Shown here in pieces: positions 1 to 11,622 of a stretch of DNA of 64,000 nt (position 1 is the first letter of the stretch; each line of letters starts with the position of its first letter). This DNA comes from Paralichthys olivaceus (taxonomy: Eukaryota > Chordata > Actinopteri > Pleuronectiformes > Paralichthyidae), in NCBI RefSeq assembly GCF_024713975.1, contig NC_091111.1, positions 18,759,501-18,823,500 of the forward strand, read 5' to 3'. The notes beneath the pieces are model-generated. The model had not been told where the DNA came from, made no database searches, and worked only from the letters and a program-made list of their open reading frames with translations. The position numbers and the translations under genes are program-made.

Positions 1-136
1 GTAAACCTTGGTAATTCTGTCAGCTCTTCAGACAACCTTCACGTTGCAGGTGGTTGTTTTCAAACTGATGTTTAAGAGTGTATTTTCATTCAGCACCTTA
101 GGTCTCAATTAACAGAGTCGTGTTCGAGGTACTGAC

Positions 137-2191
137 TTCATCTTGTACGTCTTCGCTCCGATGACCAAAGAGAGCAGCTGGTGTCCGAGACAGATCCCGA
201 AAACTGGCTTGGGGTGATCCACGCAGATGACCTTCCTCATGTTTTTGATCGTGGCCTGACAGAGCTGAGGATCCCCGGGGCCGTTACTGATGAACAAACC
301 ATCAAATTCTAGAAAAGACGAGAAAAAAAAAAAAATATTCCTGGATCCAACGTTTCATAATCTCATCGATACGCAGCAGCAGCGTGATACTGACCTGTGC
401 TGTCCAACGGGTGGTTCCAGGGCACGACAGTGACTCGGGCGCCTCTCTCAGCCAGACAGCGGATCTGGTTGTATTTGATGCCGCAGTCCACCACTGTGAT
501 TCGCAGACTACCACTGGGGTTAAACACTCTGGGCTCCTAAAGAGTCACGGGCAAAGATTTGTGTGTCAGGATTCCGGATTATTCACAAGAAGGATTTTAA
601 TTTAAAAGGCTATCAGAGAGATGTCTGTGCTGGTGTGAGTCACACCGTCATGCGGGTGCGTTACCTTCATGGAGACCTCCTGGACCAGGTTCCTGTTGTC
701 AGGGTTGTCCAGGGGAATACTGTCCTCAGGAGTCCCGTCCATCACCAGCTTCCCCAACATGGTGCCTTTCTCTCGGATCCTTTTGGTCAGGCGGCGGGTG
801 TCGATCCCTGGAGCGCATGGAAAATATGGTCCGATGAAAAGTGTTGAAAGTATCTCATATGATAAAATCCTCACCAGTGAAGCAGGAGAACACTTAACCC
901 CATTATTTGTGATATTATAAAGTCTAGAAGGTGCATCTTTCGTTTACAAAGACCTTCATGCTATTCCATCATTTTAATTCCACATTTCCCTTATCAATGT
1001 CTGAAACTATATCATCTGTCGAGCTTCAAGAGTTCTGACCTTGTATTCCAGGGATGCCTTGCTCTTTGAGCCACTGGTCCAGTGACTTGACTGAACTCCA
1101 GTGACTCGGACTGTCCGCCAGCTCTCCGATAATCAGAGCTGCGGCGTGGATCTTAGACGACTCAAACCACTGAGCGAGAACGAGAAAACACATCACTGTG
1201 AGGTGTTTGCATGAGCTGCTCGTCAGCAAAATCCAAAATACAGACGTCAGCGCTTTTTCAATTTGACTGGAACTTATAACGGACGCTCACCTTGCTCAGT
1301 CCAAAGTCTCCGTCCTCGTCCTTCGGCACCCCGTAGTTGCCAACCAAGGGGTAAGTGAGGGTCAGCAGCTGGCAGCGGTAGGATGGGTCGGTCAGAGCCT
1401 CGGGGTAGCCCACCATACCTGTCTGAAACACTAACCGACAAACACAACCATCAGTGCACGTCTCCCTGGCAGTTGTGCAATTTAATTTGTGTGCAATATA
1501 TGTTATGTATTGATTTTAAAATATAGGACAAGATGGTGAATGACCCTTGAGCCGTTTGACGGTCTCCTGCACAATTCAAGTTACCATGTTAGCAGGTGTT
1601 AGCGGCCACCTGCGGATGTTAGGGACGTAACTTTAGCGCCACTAAGTGTTTTGACCTTGCGATCAAGGATACAGGCAGAATTTGAAGGTAGGCTGGAGGC
1701 ACATGTGATGTTCTGCTCCTCAGGTGACGGGAATGAGTGGGTGTCAGAAATAATTCAGTGTTTAGGTTCGTATGGGGAGAGCCCTGAGGGGGCCCAGGGA
1801 ACCACACGCGTTAGAAGCGCCCCTGGCAGGTGGCGCTACGGATGAACAGCGGCGAGAAGATGAAGCTCCATCTTTACCAGGAACAGGTCGACGTGACGTG
1901 CGTCAGAAGACCACGTTAGCTTAGCCAACCTCGAATCAACAGATATTTGAATGGAGTTCGGTGACGCGCACCTTCAGCAGCAGCAGCAGGTCAATAATAT
2001 AAAGTTTTTTTTAGTTTTTTTTCTCGTGAAGTTAGCTGCACGCGCAGGTGGATTTCTCACCACGAGCCCGAACTAGCCTCAAGTTATAAACGAGCTAGAG
2101 TGAACTCACCAACTTCCCCGGACACGGACACGTCGGCTCCGAACATGCGGCCCCTGAACGTCGAGCCGTCCTCCAGAACCAGCGTAGCCAT
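137..2191 (-). CDS. cad: CAD trifunctional pyrimidine-synthesis protein, N-terminal part (partial)
   Basis: CAD is the cytosolic carbamoyl-phosphate synthetase 2 / aspartate transcarbamylase / dihydroorotase that starts de novo pyrimidine synthesis. Six coding exons join in frame: 2110-2191 (ATG at 2189-2191), 1291-1430, 1040-1169, 665-807, 395-536 and 137-308, giving about 269 codons before the window ends. The N-terminus [10 protein letters not shown], the middle motif GKLVMDGT and the class-I glutamine amidotransferase box GICLGHQ are all clear. The nucleophile cysteine of that box falls at residue 252, the same number as in human CAD. Only the small-subunit-like half and the start of the glutaminase domain are present; CPSase, DHOase and ATCase lie off the left edge. 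Bases 1-136 look like intron. The gene points away from trim54. Confidence 0.95.
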
Positions 2192-2990
2192 GTTTCGGGT
2201 TGAAGCTAACGATGCTAACGGAGCGAAGTTTACCGGGAACTGACTGGCGGCGGGGGGGGGGGAGGTTTCTCCGTGGCTATGACGATCTCCGATCTCCACG
2301 TGAACCTCACGCCGCGAGGAGGAAGAGGAGGAGGAGGAGGATGAGGATGAGAAGGAGGCGGTAACGAACGGGGAGGATGAAGAGCAGGTCTCGCCGCAGA
2401 CAGAGAGGCAGAGGAGCCGCAGTGACGGAGGGAGACAGAAGAGGGGGAGTCAGTGGGAGAAGTGACCGGTCAGTGAGACGGGACAACCGGGGAGAGAGCC
2501 CCACACGCGCCGCCGGTAGAGCGGAAGATATCCCGGGGAGATGAGCGGCAAGTTAGACCCGGTAACACACCGCGTTTCCGGGCGGAAACTTCACAGTAAA
2601 AACCCCAAAGTCACGGTTTCATTTCTTGAAGGGTGAGTTCACCGAAAAGTTCGCTCGTTATCTATGATGGAGGTGAAGAGTTCGAGTCCTCAAAACACTT
2701 CTGGAGTTTCAGAGTTAGAAAAAATGTGCGGGATTAATTTTCAAAACCAATGAAAAGCTGACAGTGTCCCGTGTGCGCAGTCATACGCGCACGTGGCCTT
2801 TTATTTTGAAGTTTCAGTCGTTCGTTTCCGGTACAATCCTGCGAATCACTGCGTATTGCGTCACACTGACGTCACTACTGTGGCGGGTATAATTTGGCAC
2901 GTGCAACAGCAACTTTTTCTCAGCATCTGGAGTTCAGTTTGATTCTTCTCATGTTTATCTGAGATATTAATGATCCACGTGGTCACATTT
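2192..2990 (-). promoter_or_regulatory. cad 5' flank: GC-rich promoter with four CACGTG E-boxes
   Basis: The 300 bases upstream of the cad ATG are GC-rich, with AGG/GAG runs around 2317-2350, as in a housekeeping promoter. CACGTG palindromes lie at 2297-2302, 2790-2795, 2898-2903 and 2976-2981. Mammalian CAD is a known Myc/USF target through a CACGTG site close to its start, so the 2297 copy, about 106 bases upstream of the ATG, is the best candidate. A palindromic CRE (TGACGTCA) lies at 2867-2874. The transcription start cannot be placed from sequence alone. Confidence 0.5.
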
Positions 2991-3002
2991 ATATTTTACA
3001 CA

Positions 3003-3775
3003 GTGAACACATGTTTCTAAAGTTTAAACAAGGTGAGCACATGTTTCTAAAGTTTAATGAACACATGTTTCTAAAGTTTAATGAACATGTTTCTAAAGTT
3101 AAACAAGGTGAACACATGTTTCTAAAGTTTAATGAACACATGTTTCTAAAGTTTAGTGAACATGTTTCTAAAGTTAAACAAGGTGAACACATGTTTCTAA
3201 AGTTTAATGAACACATGTTTCTAAAGTTTAATGAACATGTTTCTAAAGTTAAACAAGGTGAACACATGTTTCTAAAGTTTAATGAACACATGTTTCTAAA
3301 GTTTAGTGAACATGTTTCTAAAGTTAAGTGAACACATGTTTCTAAAGTTTAAACAAGGTGAGCACATGTTTCTAAAGTTTAATGAACACATGTTTCTAAA
3401 GTTTAATGAACATGTTTCTAAAGTTAAACAAGGTGAACACATGTTTCTAAAGTTTAATGAACACATGTTTCTAAAGTTTAGTGAACATGTTTCTAAAGTT
3501 AAACAAGGTGAACACATGTTTCTAAAGTTTAATGAACACATGTTTCTAAAGTTTAATGAACATGTTTCTAAAGTTAAACAAGGTGAACACATGTTTCTAA
3601 AGTTTAATGAACACATGTTTCTAAAGTTTAGTGAGCACATGTTTCTAAAGTTTAGTGAACATGTTTCTAAAGTTAAACAAGGTGAGCACATGTTTCTAAA
3701 GTTTAGTGAACACATGTTTCTAAAGTTTAATGAACATGTTTCTAAAGTTTAGTGAACACATGTTTCTAAAGTTGA
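3003..3775. repeat. Hierarchical minisatellite (24/27-bp units, 75-bp and 150-bp periods, 325-bp duplication)
   Basis: Basic units are two 24-bp forms and one 27-bp form built on ACATGTTTCTAAAGTT. They form trimers of 75 bp (24+24+27). Successive trimers alternate between 'atgaacatg' and 'gtgaacatg' in the third unit, giving a 150-bp period. A still larger block starting 'gtgaacac...aaacaaggtgagc' at 3003 restarts at 3328, so about 325 bp is duplicated in tandem. Both strands stay open in some frames because no unit carries a stop in those frames; this is not coding evidence. The decamer GAACATGTTT recurs at 3083, 3158, 3233, 3308, 3408, 3483, 3558, 3657 and 3732. Confidence 0.95.
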
Positions 3776-3880
3776 ACAACATAGTTGAGGACTATACCTT
3801 TTGGTTTAGCTCTGAGAATATTGTTATTTCCTGATGAGTCAAAGATAAATAGACAAGACACGTTTTTTTTTATTATTAGT

Positions 3881-4293
3881 TTTTTTTATAAAGCACATTT
3901 TAAATCAACCAGAGGTGACCAAAGGGCTGTACAATAAAACACACAAAGAGAAATACAAGAATCAAACAGAGCAAATTAAATAAACAAAAGAAAAAAACAT
4001 GTGAATCTTCAATTTAACCTTAAATATACAGAAGGAGAACATTTAATTGTAACTGGTAAACATTTGAGTGTCCTTATGTTGTTTTTATCCACATCTGAAT
4101 ATTTTTTTTTAAATTTCATTTGATTGCTTGTCTATGTTGTTTTAGTATTTTCTTGTATTTCACATCGTGACTTCTTCAAAACAATTATTAAAATGTAATG
4201 ATTAATAATGAACTAATTGCATTAAAATTAACTCATTGTACAGCACATTGGTCATCAGCAGTTGTTTTTCAATGTGCTATATAAATAAAGTTG
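3881..4293. mobile_element. Fold-back / MITE-like element with long imperfect inverted ends
   Basis: The left arm (about 3881-3938, with 'ataaagcacatttt...ggtgaccaaagggctgtacaa') pairs imperfectly with the reverse complement of the right arm (about 4234-4293, 'gtacagcacattggtcatc...gtgctatataaataaag'). The arms are about 55-60 bp with roughly 300 bp of AT-rich, non-coding sequence between them. The arm sequence resembles a very common teleost repeat end. There is no transposase, so it is non-autonomous. Exact ends and target duplication were not resolved. Confidence 0.6.
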
Positions 4294-5065
4294 ACTTGAT
4301 TAAAATGTTGGACAGCAAACACAATCATCTTTCCCCCTCGTCCTGGACTGAGGGACGGTCAGGAGCAGCTGGTCCGAGGATCCCAGAGATCTGGGATATT
4401 TAATGCTTCAAATACGAGAACCTTATACTAGTTTTGACAAGATACTGACTGTGGCTTAAAGATTACGTAATTTGATTGCAAAATAAATGTCCCGTTGTGT
4501 TCCGGTGGGACTTTCTGAGAAATGGGATCATGAGCGTCAGAGGGTGTGTTCTGTGAGCAGGACCCACTCTGATGTCTCACAGAACATGATAATCTGATCC
4601 CTGCTCTCTGACCACTGTCATGATCCTCTGCCACACCCACGCTGTGCCATGGTGCGGCGGTGGAATCCAGTTTAGACAGTAACTCAAGCCTGAACAAACC
4701 CAGCAGCTAAAAATAACAACAGTCAACAGAGCAGCGGCTGTGGGACAGAGACAGAAGGCATGGGAGGGTCTTTACAACGGGGTTGGCAGAGGGGTGAACG
4801 GAGGGGCAGCTGGGGGAAGAGACAGAGCGACAGCTAATTCCAAAAAACACTGAGAAAATACGACTTAAAGTGGAATTGAATCAACCTTTTAAGAGGAAAA
4901 TAGCAGGAGACGTGAAGACTGATGAACACTGATGAACACTGAGCTGCATGAGGCCTGAACTCTAGAAGACAGAGCTGGAATATCCTCCACCTCGTGTTTC
5001 TGGAAGCCTCCACTCGTTATCCTCTCCTTTCTCCTCTGACACTTCACTCTCTGCCCTCGGAGGCG
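4294..5065 (+). promoter_or_regulatory. trim54 upstream region with MEF2 site and E-box
   Basis: The region holds no protein gene. A perfect MEF2 site, CTAAAAATAA, is at 4707-4716, and a CAGCTG E-box is at 4807-4812. Both are typical of promoters active in striated muscle, which fits the MURF gene that starts at 5066. The 5' untranslated leader probably includes part of 4900-5065. Binding and start site are inferred. Confidence 0.5.
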
Positions 5066-7811
5066 ATGAACTTTGCCCTCGGCTTCAGGCCCCCCCCAGC
5101 AGGCAGCTCGGGGCCCGGTGCCGGCAGCGGCGCCACCATGGAGAACCTGGAGAAGCAGCTGATCTGCCCCGTCTGCCTGGAGATGTTCTCCAAACCTGTG
5201 GTCATCCTGCCCTGCCAGCACAACCTCTGCCGCAAGTGTGCCAACGACATGTTCCAGGTGAGCTCCAGCGTTCTCCAGCAGATTTTGACATCCTTGTTTT
5301 TCATAAATTTAAAGGTGCACTCCACCTAAAACTTCTCATCTGATGAGGTCGCCTCCTGTGTTCGAGGTCGAGGCCACGACTCACTCCCCGTGTTCGTCAT
5401 ACTCTTCCTCTGTTCTCAGGCAGCTAACCCTCTGTGGCAGACCCGCGGCTCCTCTAGCATCGCTGCCAGCGGCGGCCGTTTCCGCTGTCCGTCATGTCGC
5501 CACGAGGTGGTGCTGGACCGGCACGGAGTGTTCGGTCTGCAGAGGAACCTGCTGGTGGAGAACATCATAGACATCTACAGGCAGCAGGAGTCCTCCAGGT
5601 GTGTGTTTGCACTCGTTAAACCTCTTGTTACCTCTTTAAACACTGACCACGTCAGGACCAGTGGACCTCACGGGGACCAAAGCTCAGTCCTAATGTGGTA
5701 AAACGTCTTTTCTGAGCTCCTGGTTGAGGTTAGATGTGAGCTGTGGTTAGTTTGAGGTTAGGGTTGGGTATGAATTGGTCACGGTTCAATTTAGGGATAA
5801 GGTTTTTATCAGGCTGCAGGTTTTGAAAACTCTTAATAGCACTGGATTGTAATTGTAACATTGAGTGACAACCACCAGGGGGCAGTGCTTCATTCTTCAT
5901 TCATTCAATTCTTCATCAGCAGGGAAACAAACTTACTTTACTCACTTTCTTCACAGGAGACAATTAAATGAACAGTGTCTCCTAGTAAATGATGACTGAT
6001 GATAACGTCTGTGTGAAGCACTTTGAAACCTCGTTTAGATAAGTGCTGTACAAATAAAGTTATTATCATTATTATATCTTTGTTGATACACTCTGTTGTC
6101 TAATGTCCGGTACAACTTAGAAATGTATGTTGTTTTAATTTAATCTTTATCTAATGAGGCCGTGTCATCAAAATTCAGGTGAAATTCATAATCAGCAAAT
6201 AAACACTACACAACAAAGTATTAATAAATAAACACAACAAAGAACTTAATTGAAACAATCACAGGAATCATATATTCAAACACGTGGAACAACACATTAG
6301 TGCGAGCGTATGTATGTGAGCTGTAGTTTTAAACGAGAGAAGAGACGAGAGGTCGATCGGAAGCTTCAGATGAGTTTGCATAAATAATATAATAACAACA
6401 TGTTCCACGTAACAACCTCTTCAGTGCATCTACCTCCGTTTTATAAGTGTGCACATTTACTACGACTCCGCTCTGTCACGTTCACACGGAAATAGAAGCT
6501 AAATGAGTCACTGGTAGAGAGAGAGAGAGAGACGTTGGCATCCATTAGAGACAGAAGGGCAGGGGTCTCCTCATTATCTGTGTGGGCTAAAATAGACGCG
6601 ATTGTTCACAGCGACGTTCACAAATGTTCTGCAACTTGTAGTTTCTCATAATTTTTTCACGGGTGGAAACATTTCTCATGACTTAATCATCGTTTGTGTC
6701 GCGGACATGTACGTCAGAGGACAAAGGGCCGTGATGTTGCATAAACTCTGGATTCCTCTGAGCAGCCTTTTTGCTTTTTCAGGATGCTACACATGCCGAC
6801 CCGGTACCAAGCACATGCGTGTGTGCATGTGCCAGCGTGACTTCGGACTGAGGTCTGTCAGGGCGGCGTTGAGGAGCAGCTTATTTCTGCTTATGTGATT
6901 ATAACATGTTTGGCAGTGAAAGGAACTCGTATGTTACATGTTCAAAATGACACATCTGAGAAAACACATGAATTAATGTCATTCTGAGGTATACTGTACT
7001 TATGCTAGGCTGTACTATACTACAATATACCATGCTATAATATAATGTACTATGCTATATGATATACAATACTATACCATACTATGCTTTACTACACTAC
7101 ACTATATCATGCTGTGCTATACAATACTACAGTATACTATGGTATCAATCAATCAAATTTGATTTGTATAGCCTAAATTCAAAAATCACCATTTGTCTCA
7201 TAGGACTTTAACAAGGTGTGACATCTTCTGCCCTTAACCCTCAACTAGAGTCATAAAAAACGACCAACAAACCCGAAACCTCTCCTAAAACCTGCTCCAG
7301 GTCAGCGTCCGGAGAAGGTTCAATAAAAACAATCCTGTAAATTCACCTTTAAAAGTGTTTTCTCTCCTCCAGGCCTGTAAACACGAAGCCAGAGCAGCAG
7401 CAGCAGCAGCTGATGTGTGACGAACACGAAGAGGAGAGGATCAACATCTACTGTCTCTCGTGTCAGACGCCGACCTGCTCCATGTGCAAAGTGTTCGGAC
7501 GACACAAAGACTGTGACGTGGCTCCGCTCAGCAGCGTCTACACGACTCAGAAGGTGATTCTGACTCTCTGCAGGTCATCGTGACATTAAAAACTTGAACC
7601 AAATATAAAATATTCAACTTCAGCTGTTAGAATCCCTCATGATACTTTTAGTTTTATTCTAATTTCTGAGGGGGTAAATCAAAGTCAGAGTCACTGAAGG
7701 TTCAAATTTCATTAAGCTCCGTGAGAGTGAGATGATTTGACCTGTTGTGACCCCGAACTGTCTCGTGACCTATGACCTCACACAGTTTCCTCTGGTTCAC
7801 CTCACATGACA

Positions 7812-7842
<31 letters not shown>

Positions 7843-8996
7843 CCCTCACTTCACCGTCAGACAAAGACACCGACCGAAACCAAAGGATTCAGGCAGAGTC
7901 ACGGTCGGCGGAGGTGAGCTGGCAGGTTCCCGAGGAGTCGAACAAGCTCACGACTGAAGCGGGAGCTTGTTTAAAGGTCAAAGGACGATGACAGAATTTT
8001 ATACAACGGTCCGAACTCCAAAATGTGCGTGTGCATGTTGGTGGTGACTCCTTATAGCGGACGATGGCCTTTATGAACCAAATCTCTTTCTTCCTTTAAA
8101 ATCCTCTATTCGTCTATTTCTGTTTCCTCTCCTGCTTGGATAGTTTACGTGTAAGCACAGGACACATCTGCACACATCTGGTCCTGCAGCCATTTAAAGG
8201 TCAGTTACAGTGACGCTAAACATTGTGTTAATGCAAAATCAAATGTTTCGTCCTTAAATACCAACAAATACATAGAATTATGAAACTGAATATTGCTTAT
8301 GGATCAAACGTAAACACAACATCTGCAGAAGAGAAGTTTTAATTTCAGCAAAACTTTATTTGCTCATCGTGTGGACTCACAAAGTCACACAAAGACAAAG
8401 TGCAGCAGTGTTGTTATGCAGATGGCGGCGGCGGCGGCGGCAGCGTCCGGTGTCGTATCGAGCATTTGGCTTTGTTGACATTTCAGGCCGGACGTCTCCA
8501 TCTCTCACTCTGACTCTGAATCACTCATCTGAAATTCAGATGAGGCCGAGGAAAGTTGTTGATCATCTCAATGAAACAGATAATTTCTAAAACGAAAGCC
8601 TGTGGTTTGATTTTTGGCTCAAACACAGAAGAACGGCGTGTTTGTTTTTCTCTGATGACACTTTACAATGAAGTGATGAAGACGAGGTCGTGTGAAGCTT
8701 TAAAACCGATGCAGGCCGGTGACTCATGGTGCTTCGGGTGGTGGCAGACGTGCTCATTAGAAAGTACCCAGAGTGCATTTCCTCTTTTAAGTTGAGTCTG
8801 GAAACTTTTCACCGACGTGTGGATCCGCATACAGACGATCGAGATTTTCAGAGTTTGTTCTGGAATAAACGCCGGAAATGTTTTGTTGTGTTTTCAGGCG
8901 GAGCTGAGCGACGGCATCGCAAACCTGGTCGCCAGTAACGACAACATGCAGACAGTGATCTCTCAGATAGAGGAAATACGCCGCACCGTGGAGGTT

Positions 8997-9030
<34 letters not shown>

Positions 9031-10647
9031 ATGTGAGAGTTCTCCAAAAAGTTTTTTGGTAAGGTCACGTTGACCCTTGACCTTCATCCAGCAAATTCTA
9101 AGCAGTTCTTCCGTGAGTCAAACTGAATGTTTGTTGAATTCACACATTCACAAGATGGACGGACAAACTGAAAACGTAGAAATGGCAACAAACAAAACAG
9201 AGAAGCTTCAAGTTTAATTCTGAATTTAGAAGTTTGTGTTTTCATCTGTGTTTTGAACTGTTGATGGGATTGGCTCAGGGAAAAACTAATCCAGGAATTA
9301 ATTAATTTAATTTACATTTTCTTTAACCGGACGTTTCTCAGGGAATAATTCATGAATCTTACTGAAAAACATCAAGCAGGGAACTGATATTTCTGAATGT
9401 GTGGAATTTGATTGTTGGGCCTTGGCCGAGTTATCAGCTCCTCTGAGTGACGTTCCACTTTAGAACTTCTCTCGACCTTCAGGAGAACGGTAAGCGGCAG
9501 AGAGAGCAGCTCGCCGACCACTTCGACGGCCTGGTGTCCATCCTGGAGGAGCGGAAGCAGGAGCTGGTCGGTCAGATTTCCAAACAACAGGACGACAAAC
9601 TGAAACACCTTCGATGCCTCATCCGGCGGCACAGCGACCACCTGGAGGCCGCGGTCATGCTGGTGGAGTCGGCCATTCAGTCCATGGAGGAGACGCACAT
9701 GCCTCTGTTCATACAGGTGGGTGACACGTCACATACGTGTGCTGTTATTACGTCTTTAGACTGATGCTCGGTGCCTCGAACTCAGCAAGCATCATCATCA
9801 TGTCCCACCCCTACACGTTTAAATCAGATTAAAAATACCTGAACGAACACTTGACATCACACAGTTCGCTCCGTCCTTGTTTCTAAATCCAGCGTCTTTA
9901 CTGTCGATGCGTCACGTCTGCGTCGCCGCGTCTCCTCGGAGGAAACACTGTTCGTTCTGAGACTCAGGTGTCTCAGCTGTTTCATGTTTGGCAGCGTTTC
10001 CTAAAGTTTTTATTTCACACGCTGACACCGAGAACTGAAGCACAATCTGATTCTTGTCTCTGTTCTGTCTCATTCACAGAGCGCCACCGTCATACTGGAC
10101 AAGTAAGTCCTCGTTGTTTTGAGCTGAAGCTCTGATTCTGCATGAAATCTTTAATAAATGATGAGAAGGAGAATAGAACTTGTCTCCTGCAGGAGCCAGT
10201 TTCTTATCTATACATTTAATACACAGAGGGTTTATTAGTTATTTTAGGATTTATTATCAGATTCAGATTTCATACTGAGTACATGTGTGTTTTCTTCTTG
10301 ACAAATTCCAATCAACTGTTTTCATTTGGCAATAAAGTACAAAGTCCAACATCAACTTCATCAACTATGCTCGTGTTGTACTTTTACTTGGATCATTGAA
10401 CTGAGTGACAGTTCTTCATCCTCGACACACATGTGAACATGTGACACACAGATTAATTTACACATCTGAGTACACACACTGATTACAGATACACAACTCT
10501 CCACACAGACACACTGGCCCCATAGTTCATCATATCAAACACAAATTAAAATACATCAAACAAGGACAGATGGAAAAAAAAAACGATTCCTAATTTATTT
10601 AAAACCTGATAAAAGCCACTGGACCGTTTATAGCACATGAGACCATG

Positions 10648-10683
<36 letters not shown>

Positions 10684-11524
10684 CGGTCTGTGTCGGACAT
10701 TTAGTCGTTTCTTATATATTATGTAGACGATGATCCACCTGCTGCCAAGAGATCGAAAAACCAAACAACGCTGGCGTCAGCGAGCAGCCTCACGGGACCT
10801 GGACCGGAGATCCCTGTGTGTTTGGTTTATCGATACGTCGACATCAATAATCTGTGACACAGACGTTCACCTGGTTCAATATTTATCTGTGTGTGGTTTG
10901 ATGGAACGATGTTTGAATCTAACAGCTTCCGAACAGTGACTGAAAGACGGCATCCATCGTTTTACGTAATCCTGCTACACAACAAACGCACACAGACGTA
11001 AACATTACGACATTAACGCGTTTGGTCCATGAATGAAATAAAAGGATGCGACTCTAACCGTGGAGTTTTCTCACCCGTGTGCGTTGACAGAATGACGGAG
11101 GCGGCGAGGGCCTCGAACGTGGAGCGTCCGGAGCTCGGCTACGAGAGCATGAGCCACTTCTTCATCGACACTGACGACCTGATGGACATGTTACAGAGAA
11201 TGGACTTCTGCTCTGGTGTGTGACACAAGTGGGGAGAGGTCGGAATTACAGACAGTTTGAGGGAGGAGAAGAAAATCTACATGTTAAAAAACAGATTTAA
11301 CGTTTCACAGAGGTGACGTTTGGATGTGATCTCTTTGTTCCCTTTGAGGAGAAAACCAAATGTTAAAGGTTCAAACTCTTCTCGTCGAGAATAAATGTGG
11401 TTAAACGTCCTGTTCTACTGAAAAACTGCACGTTTGATAAATAATAAATTTCACTCAGTAAACATCTCGAGGAGAAGACACAATTTCCTTCAGTCTCCAT
11501 TTACACAGGTTCAGAATAGACCTG

Positions 11525-11622
<98 letters not shown>

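Noticed and set aside
1-136. Possible next cad exon at the left edge
   Set aside because: No frame continues the expected glutaminase sequence after KTYKMK. The donor at 136 is good, so this is intron.
2989-3752. Repetitive proteins (HMFLKFNE or MCSLNFRN repeats) from both strands
   Set aside because: Both are translations of the minisatellite. Frames stay open only because the unit lengths are multiples of three.
3003-3775. CRISPR array
   Set aside because: The units are contiguous variants of each other with no unique spacers, in an intron-rich vertebrate locus.
5343-5701. Alternative frame over trim54 exon 2 and read-through of its donor
   Set aside because: The frame that gives [19 protein letters not shown] is the RING-encoding one and splices at 5598.
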